Shown one piece after another: positions 58,847-64,000 of a stretch of 64,000 nucleotides of DNA. Source of the DNA: Andalucia godoyi. Taxonomy: Eukaryota > Discoba > Jakobea > Jakobida > Andaluciidae. Within the stretch, counting starts at the first letter, position 1. Each line of letters opens with the position of its first letter. Where the stretch lies: contig VRVR01000051.1 in assembly GCA_009859145.1 (NCBI GenBank), positions 7,549 through 71,548 on the forward strand, written 5' to 3'. The notes beneath the pieces were generated by a model. That model was not told the origin of the DNA. It saw only the letters and a list, made by a program, of their open reading frames with translations, and made no database searches. Both the position numbers and the translations under genes were made by a program.

Positions 58847-61270
58847 ATGGGCAAGCGAGACATGGCGCGTGAGAATGGGATTCGCGGAGATCGGAATTGG
58901 AAGAAGTCCAAGAAGATGCGCAAGGCGGAGCGTGCGAAGAGTGGCGGCGATGCGGAAGAGCCGCAGCCGTACGTGTCTCGTGTTGGGAATGGGTGGTCGC
59001 TGACGACAGCTGCGAACGAGCGTTTTGAGCGGTACTATCGCGAGCAGAAGTGGATGAGTGAGGAGGAGTTTGGAGTGTTTATGAGTACTCTGCGCACCCC
59101 GCTTCCTGTTTCGTGGAGGTTCCATGCGAATGCTGCCGGGTGTGCGCAGACCGTGCAGCTGATGAAGGAGCATTTTATCCGAAGAATGGGGGATGTGAAG
59201 GTTGACGGCCACGCGATTGCACAGCCTTATGCGCTGCCGTGGTATCCACAGGAAGATTATGCATGGCAATTTGCGATTTCTCGGACACAGCTCCGACAGA
59301 GCTTGCTGCTGAAGGAGTTCCACCAGTTTCTTGCGCATGAAACAAACTCGGGAATGCTCTCGAGGCAAGAACAGGTGTCCATGATCCCTGCACATTTTTT
59401 GACGATTGAACCGTCGCATAAGATTCTGGATGTATGTGCAGCTCCGGGATCCAAGACGGCGCAGCTGATGGAGCTTCTAGTGGAAAAGGCAACGCCGGAG
59501 AACCCGGTTACCGGGTTTGTGGTTGCGAATGACGCAAATGTGCAGAGATGCTACTTGCTGTCACACCAGACCCAGCGGCTTTCCAGGCTGTTTCCGTACC
59601 TGATCATCACGAACGAAGACGCTGCAAACATTCCGACCTTTACACAACTCGATGGATCTGAGCTGCGGTTTGATTCTATTTTGTGCGACGTTGTTTGTTC
59701 TGGAGACGGAACGCTGCGAAAGAGCCCCGACCTCTGGGCAAGATGGTCACCGGCAATGGCAAACGGCATTCACCTGGAGCAGGTTCGAATTGCTCGACGA
59801 GCTTTGCATCTGCTGAAGGTCGGAGGCGAGCTTGTCTACTCCACGTGCTCGATGAATCCAGTCGAAGACGAAGCCGTGCTTGCAGAGCTGCTCAGAGAGT
59901 ACAAGGGCGCCATTGAACTGGTGGATTGTTCCCACATGTTCCCTGCGCTGAAGCGATGGAAGGGCGTTTCCACGTGGGTGAACACGGACAGGGAAGCGAG
60001 ACGTACGTTTACCTCCTTCGAGACTCTTCCAGAGGATGTCAAGGTGTCGCAAAAGAGGTATCCTAGATCCGTCTTCCCGCCATCGGAAGAAGAGAGTTCG
60101 TGGATGCATTTGGACCGATGCATGAGGTTTCTGCCGCACTTCCAGGACACTGGTGGATTCTTTGTTGCAAAGTTGCGAAAGACTGCAGAACTCAACCCTT
60201 CGCGCGCGGAGCGCAAGATGAAGTATCTTGCTCACAGGAAGGTGGAAGAAGAATGTGGGGCTACCGCGGCTGATGCTGAGGTCGCCATGGAAGGCGGTCC
60301 CGATGGGGCTGACGCTGGACTTGAAGAGGAAGGTAGTGCCGGTGGTGCCGGTGTTGCGATTCCCAACGAAGGAGACGTCGATAATTATAACCGCGATGCT
60401 GATGATGATGATGATGATAATGATAATGATAATGACGGTGATGACGTAGTCGTTGAAGGTGTGGAAGGTGCTGGCGAGCCAAAGACCGGAGAACATATGG
60501 GAGAAGCAGATGTCGAAAAGTTGCATTGCCGTCAGCTGTGGTCGCTGATGTTCAGAGGTGTTCCTGATGATCGCTGGGCGGTACTGCAGAAGCGATTTGG
60601 ATTCCCGGATTCGCTGCGTGCGAACCTCTTGTTCCGTGGTAATTTCAAGGAACAAAAGCTTCGTGGAATCTGCTATGTCGCGTCCGCCGTTCGGTCGATT
60701 TTGGAAGCGAACGAGAAAATGAGACGGGACAACCAGAAGCATCGAGCAGGTCAGTGGGATGTTATTGCGGCTGGCCTCTTTTCTCTCGACAATCACAACT
60801 CGATGAAGTTTGAAGGCAACGAGCGATTCACGCATGACGCTGTCCCCATCTTCGCGCCGCAGATACGAAAGGAGTTTATCGTGCGCATTCCTTGGACCGA
60901 TTTTCTGCGCTTCGTCGACGAAGGAACGCTTCGTTTGGATAGCTGTCTCCCGCGATCCAAAGAAGCATTTGATGCACTTCCTCTCGGTGCGTTCATCGGA
61001 GTTCCCGAATCCACTGATGACGTGAATGCGAAGTTCCCTGCCGTCGAGGACTGGATTAAAATGGGTATGTACGTGTCCTTGGCGAAGAACGTCGGGGCTG
61101 TTCATGCGTATCTTTCTAAAGATGTGCGAGATGTGTTCAAGTACCGCATGGCAATGTTCACGGGCATTCCAGTTCCAAATCAAATCTCTGAAGAACGAGA
61201 GAAAATCGAGGCTCTTCTGCGACAAGAACAACAATCCCAAGATCCTGTTGCTGCCGCTCCTGCTCCGTAG
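58847..61270 (+). CDS. NSUN2: NSUN2/Trm4-like tRNA m5C methyltransferase
   Basis: 807 residues from the ATG at 58847 (the frame opens at 58823). The family-specific N-terminus is FERYYREQKWMSEEEF and LPWYPQEDYAWQF. The SAM-binding motif I is LDVCAAPGSKTAQLMELL. The motif IV cysteine is C284 in DVVCSGDGTLRK, and the motif VI nucleophile is C334 in STCSMNPVEDEAVL. The usual P-C of motif IV is V-C here, so the proline is replaced. The Trm4/NSUN2 C-terminal domain follows an acidic GAT-encoded insert (about residues 470-545). The enzyme makes 5-methylcytosine in tRNAs in the nucleolus or nucleus. Length and ends fit the family. Confidence 0.93.
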   Translation: MGKRDMARENGIRGDRNWKKSKKMRKAERAKSGGDAEEPQPYVSRVGNGWSLTTAANERFERYYREQKWMSEEEFGVFMSTLRTPLPVSWRFHANAAGCAQTVQLMKEHFIRRMGDVKVDGHAIAQPYALPWYPQEDYAWQFAISRTQLRQSLLLKEFHQFLAHETNSGMLSRQEQVSMIPAHFLTIEPSHKILDVCAAPGSKTAQLMELLVEKATPENPVTGFVVANDANVQRCYLLSHQTQRLSRLFPYLIITNEDAANIPTFTQLDGSELRFDSILCDVVCSGDGTLRKSPDLWARWSPAMANGIHLEQVRIARRALHLLKVGGELVYSTCSMNPVEDEAVLAELLREYKGAIELVDCSHMFPALKRWKGVSTWVNTDREARRTFTSFETLPEDVKVSQKRYPRSVFPPSEEESSWMHLDRCMRFLPHFQDTGGFFVAKLRKTAELNPSRAERKMKYLAHRKVEEECGATAADAEVAMEGGPDGADAGLEEEGSAGGAGVAIPNEGDVDNYNRDADDDDDDNDNDNDGDDVVVEGVEGAGEPKTGEHMGEADVEKLHCRQLWSLMFRGVPDDRWAVLQKRFGFPDSLRANLLFRGNFKEQKLRGICYVASAVRSILEANEKMRRDNQKHRAGQWDVIAAGLFSLDNHNSMKFEGNERFTHDAVPIFAPQIRKEFIVRIPWTDFLRFVDEGTLRLDSCLPRSKEAFDALPLGAFIGVPESTDDVNAKFPAVEDWIKMGMYVSLAKNVGAVHAYLSKDVRDVFKYRMAMFTGIPVPNQISEEREKIEALLRQEQQSQDPVAAAPAP

Positions 61271-61407
61271 CCTTCAGTTTCCCCAGTATTCGTTTTTCCC
61301 CCTTTCTTTAAAAAGAATAGTACACACCAGCATGCCTTGATTTCTGTTGCCGCTTGCCACAATCAACCTCCGAGTCCTGTTGGTCTCTCCGCGTTCTCGC
61401 CAATCAC
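61271..61407. other. 3' spacer after the NSUN2-like gene
   Basis: Short spacer before the family B copy. No gene. Confidence 0.4.
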
Positions 61408-61660
61408 CACGCCTACATTGTGCACTAATCCACGGATAATCATCGCTGATCACCCATAATCCATGTTGCAACCCAAACAACATGCATAATGCAACGCGGC
61501 TGCGTGTTTATATAGGGATTTCATGATCAAAATGGGGCGAAACGAATCGGGCATCGTGTGACGGAGCTGTAAAGATAGCAAACACATGCGCACGGCGCGT
61601 GGCAGTGTTTTTGTTTGCGTGCGCTTTAGATTGCTTCATCATATCGCAATAACTGGCAAC
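61408..61660 (-). mobile_element. Dispersed element family B, copy 2
   Basis: Inverted counterpart of 16501-16755. It carries the right-end motif CACGCCTACATTGTGCACT (61408-61426), a hairpin with GCGA loop on the minus strand (61437-61452) and the TATA block (TTTATATA on the plus strand, 61507-61514). The GTTGCA/TGCAAC stem is retained with a compensatory change relative to copy 1. Homology to copy 1 ends near 61660. Confidence 0.75.
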
Positions 61661-62105
61661 GGCACAAATCATCACGGCAAAAAGGGCTCCCGATTGGAGA
61701 CAGAAATGTCGCAGCAGATTTTGTGAGTTTGATCTGCACTGAAATGACATTTTGATTGCACAGAACTGTTTTGTCGTTTTCTTCGACAGTGGATGACGGA
61801 GAATCGAGGTGCCATGAAAGCGTTGTCGTCGCCCACAAAGCTGTGTTTCACTTTTGTGTTGTTTCGAACAGGTAGTGAACCAGCGGACACGCATCTTCTT
61901 TTCAGTCGACAGCGGACATCCGACATAATTCGGGTGCACTGTAATGCACCGAAGTGCAGTGCACGCGTGATAGCCGAATACAATCACACCTCGGTGCTGC
62001 TGGAGATCAAAACCGAAAACATACTACTTCTCATTCTTGGGCCGTTGCAGCAACAACAAAACAAAAAACAAAAAAAACAGAGCGCTCGCAAATAGAAAGA
62101 AAGTC
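61661..62105. other. Region between family B copy 2 and the last gene
   Basis: On the minus strand a 159-codon frame (61508-61987) is rich in Cys/His (for example TTCSKQHKSE and QLCGRRQRFHG). It could be the eroded remains of the parent protein of family B, but no family is recognisable. Just before 62106 lies an A-rich purine leader. Confidence 0.35.
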
Positions 62106-64000
62106 ATGTCAAACGGCAGACCACCAAATGAGCGCATGTCTGTTCCGGGGCTTCCTCCCTTACCGGCATTTCGGTTTTCAGATCTTAAAAGCACTCCTTC
62201 TGCGCCACCGCCACCATCATCACCCCTGCCATTGTCCGGTACTCTAGAAGCAGCTGCTCCCGGCCGTCCAAAGAACCCCTTGACAGAGGACATTGGTCCA
62301 TTGCTGCCTTTGAGTAGGTCTCCCTTTTCTAGAGATCCAATGCCGCAGCCTCTGGCAATGAAATCGCCGACGGCCAAATCGAGTGCGAGCCCCTTCGCTA
62401 CTTCTGGTGGTTCGTTTGTGGAGGATGGTAGTAGGAATGCTCCTGCGACGAATCCGGTGGCAGGAGCGAAGGGCCTCGAATCGATCGCCGGAAGTTCTCG
62501 TGCTCTTGAGCCGATCCATGTCTATTTCAAGATGAACAGGTTCCACAAAGTAGTTCTCGCGACGAATGCTGGTATTCTGCTGTTCTGCTTGATTTCCTCT
62601 TTCATTGTGCTGTACTATGTTGGAGCCAAGAGAGTCGATGGAGACGTTGTTTTCGAAAACTCGGTCAAGGTCCAAAATGACCTGGCAGTGTCGGGCGTTG
62701 CGTCGTTTTCCGAACTACATGTTAACGGCCCTCTCTTTCTAGATGATGCGTCGTTGGGAGCAAACCAACTCTTCTTGCAGAAAAACCTTACTGTATACGG
62801 GGGATCGCTGTTTTCGGGTCCTGTGGACATTCGCAGTGGAATGAACATTGCTTCTTCAGCAACGTCCACGTTTGAAGGTCCCGTTGCCGTTGAAGGATTG
62901 ATGTCTGCCACGTCTCTTATCGTTCCACATCAGCTAACCGTAGGGGCAAATTTAACAGTAGAGAAGGACGCGTCCGTAGGAATGCTTCATGCTGCGACCC
63001 TCGAGCTGGATGGCAGCTTGGCACTGAACGGATCCATGCACATATCGGCGAATCTGACGGTTGTCGGTGCGACCAACTTCTTTGGCGGCCTCGTTGCTTC
63101 TGGCCCCTCTTTTCTGGTGCTCTCAAACGAGACGCTGTTCCAAGGAAGCGTTAGAATTACGAGCTCAAACTTTTCTGTACGAGGATCCTCTACACTAAAC
63201 GGCTCTTTGGCAGTCAAGAACTCGGTAACGCTGTCAGACTCTTTGCTGATTGGAAATCAATGGGCTACGAGCCCGTCTCTGTCTGTGAATGCCTCGCAGT
63301 TCTTGTTCATTGCACCAAAGGCGACATTCCTGGTGAATGCATCGTCTGTTTTCGACGGCCGCGTTCGGCTGAGCGCCCCAGCTCTCTTTCAGTCCTCGAT
63401 ATCCATTGAGGGATCGCTCAATGTCAGCGGTTCCTCGTTTTTCGCAGATTCGGTTGTTGTGAACGGCTCCGTTTCTGCTTCTGGCTCGCTGGCTGTCAGC
63501 GGCGATGCAACGGTGGGCGGCTCCGTTGTCGTCAAAGGGTTCGCGTCCGTGAACGACGATTTGCGAGTCGGAGGAATGATGAAGTGCGAAGGACCCCTGA
63601 GTGTCGGGCGGAACTTGTCTGTTGCAAACACCGCACAAGTCGCGCAGGATGTGATCATTCTTGGAAATTTGATTGTGCGCCGAAATATGACTGTCGAAGG
63701 ATCCCAAGACGTGTATGACCAAGTTATTCGAAATCTGGGGTTTGGTCGGTTTTCAGGACTGCGTGTGGACGGAAGCTCGATCCTCAACGGCTCTGTCACA
63801 GTCAGTGGATCTTCCCTGTTTTCCGGGAACGTATCTGTTGCGGGTCCGTTTTCATCGACTGGAACAGCGTCATTTTCAGGGCCGGTGACCCTGCGATCCG
63901 GGCTGTTCATATCCTCCGGTTCGCTTTCTCTCCTCAAGAATTCGAAACTGCTCGTGTCTGGAAATATGAGTGTGTATGGAAACAGCCAATTTTCAGGGTC
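62106..64000 (+). CDS. Paralogue of the tail-fibre-like type II membrane protein (3' end beyond window)
   Basis: Open from the ATG at 62106 to the window end (at least 631 residues, no stop). The N-terminal ~145 residues are Pro/Ser-rich and cytoplasmic-like. One membrane helix lies at about 147-170 (LATNAGILLFCLISSFIVLY). A Ser/Val/Asn-rich array of strand repeats follows, for example NLTVYGGSLFSGPVDIRSG, NLTVVGATNFFGG, SLNVSGSSFFADS and NMTVEGSQD, with many N-x-S/T sequons. Architecture and repeat style match the minus-strand gene at 50166-55115, though the two sit 7 kb apart in opposite orientation with clearly diverged sequence. Probably an old duplication of a surface-stalk protein family. 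The C-terminal head cannot be seen. Confidence 0.8.
   Translation, partial: MSNGRPPNERMSVPGLPPLPAFRFSDLKSTPSAPPPPSSPLPLSGTLEAAAPGRPKNPLTEDIGPLLPLSRSPFSRDPMPQPLAMKSPTAKSSASPFATSGGSFVEDGSRNAPATNPVAGAKGLESIAGSSRALEPIHVYFKMNRFHKVVLATNAGILLFCLISSFIVLYYVGAKRVDGDVVFENSVKVQNDLAVSGVASFSELHVNGPLFLDDASLGANQLFLQKNLTVYGGSLFSGPVDIRSGMNIASSATSTFEGPVAVEGLMSATSLIVPHQLTVGANLTVEKDASVGMLHAATLELDGSLALNGSMHISANLTVVGATNFFGGLVASGPSFLVLSNETLFQGSVRITSSNFSVRGSSTLNGSLAVKNSVTLSDSLLIGNQWATSPSLSVNASQFLFIAPKATFLVNASSVFDGRVRLSAPALFQSSISIEGSLNVSGSSFFADSVVVNGSVSASGSLAVSGDATVGGSVVVKGFASVNDDLRVGGMMKCEGPLSVGRNLSVANTAQVAQDVIILGNLIVRRNMTVEGSQDVYDQVIRNLGFGRFSGLRVDGSSILNGSVTVSGSSLFSGNVSVAGPFSSTGTASFSGPVTLRSGLFISSGSLSLLKNSKLLVSGNMSVYGNSQFSG

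Noticed and set aside
61508-61987. Cys/His-rich 159-codon minus-strand frame as a transposase
   Set aside because: The spacing fits no transposase or zinc-finger family I can name, and part of it is conserved non-coding family B sequence.

Overview
The window is nuclear DNA from a gene-dense, intron-poor unicellular eukaryote. The evidence is eukaryote-only machinery (RNA polymerase II subunit RPB3, SAGA subunits, WDR82/Swd2, DNA polymerase kappa, NECAP, an alsin-like Rab GEF, a PAQR receptor), two eukaryotic tRNA genes (one with a short intron at the canonical position), and spliceosomal introns in only two of about 27 genes. CFAP410, a SPATA7-like protein and a RIIa/EF-hand protein point to a flagellated protist. 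Pyruvate phosphate dikinase and a secreted GH16 glucanase fit a free-living lineage. The lineage is not determined; a jakobid-type excavate is a low-confidence guess from overall style.

Layout. 0.5-8.1 kb: CFAP410, RPB3, TADA1-like, SPATA7-like, a degenerate Fanzor relic, RIIa/EF-hand protein, NECAP. 8.6-17 kb: a long coiled-coil protein with two predicted introns, PPDK, a secreted IPT/TIG-domain protein, a 255-bp dispersed repeat (family B). 17-31 kb: alsin-like GEF, a DASS/SLC13 transporter, GH16 glucanase, a class I amidotransferase, Pol kappa with an apparent frameshift, an RCC1-repeat protein. 31-40 kb: an internally deleted Fanzor element (F1), a coiled-coil protein, WDR82, tRNA-Ser(AGA), a three-exon SUPT7L-like gene, a LicD/fukutin-like protein. 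40-50 kb: a 2381-residue protein joining a leucine-rich-repeat region to an anoctamin/TMEM16 channel-scramblase domain, a PAQR receptor, a putative HExxH peptidase. 50-64 kb: a giant type II membrane protein with a phage-tail-fibre-like ectodomain, repeat family C, tRNA-Gly(TCC), a DMAC1-like small protein, a disordered RPxSA protein, a second Fanzor element (F2), an NSUN2-like tRNA methyltransferase, a second family B copy, and the start of a paralogue of the tail-fibre-like protein that runs off the window.

The most interesting signal is a set of non-autonomous elements that end alike. F1 (about 31.53-32.10 kb) and F2 (about 57.95-58.59 kb) are complementary internally deleted copies of one transposon carrying a Fanzor (eukaryotic TnpB-like, RNA-guided nuclease) gene. 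F1 keeps the C-terminal zinc ribbon and F2 keeps the N-terminal helical region. Both share the same frameshift near the RuvC-III motif. Both also carry an identical 26-nt hairpin with a UUCG loop two bases after the Fanzor stop codon, where a guide-RNA scaffold would lie. Repeat family B (16.50-16.755 kb and 61.41-61.66 kb) ends in nearly the same terminal motif, preceded by a GNRA-loop hairpin and an upstream TATA box, so it may be a guide-RNA-only relative. A third, diverged Fanzor relic lies at 5.57-5.82 kb.

Many genes have a polypurine tract on the sense strand just upstream of the start codon.
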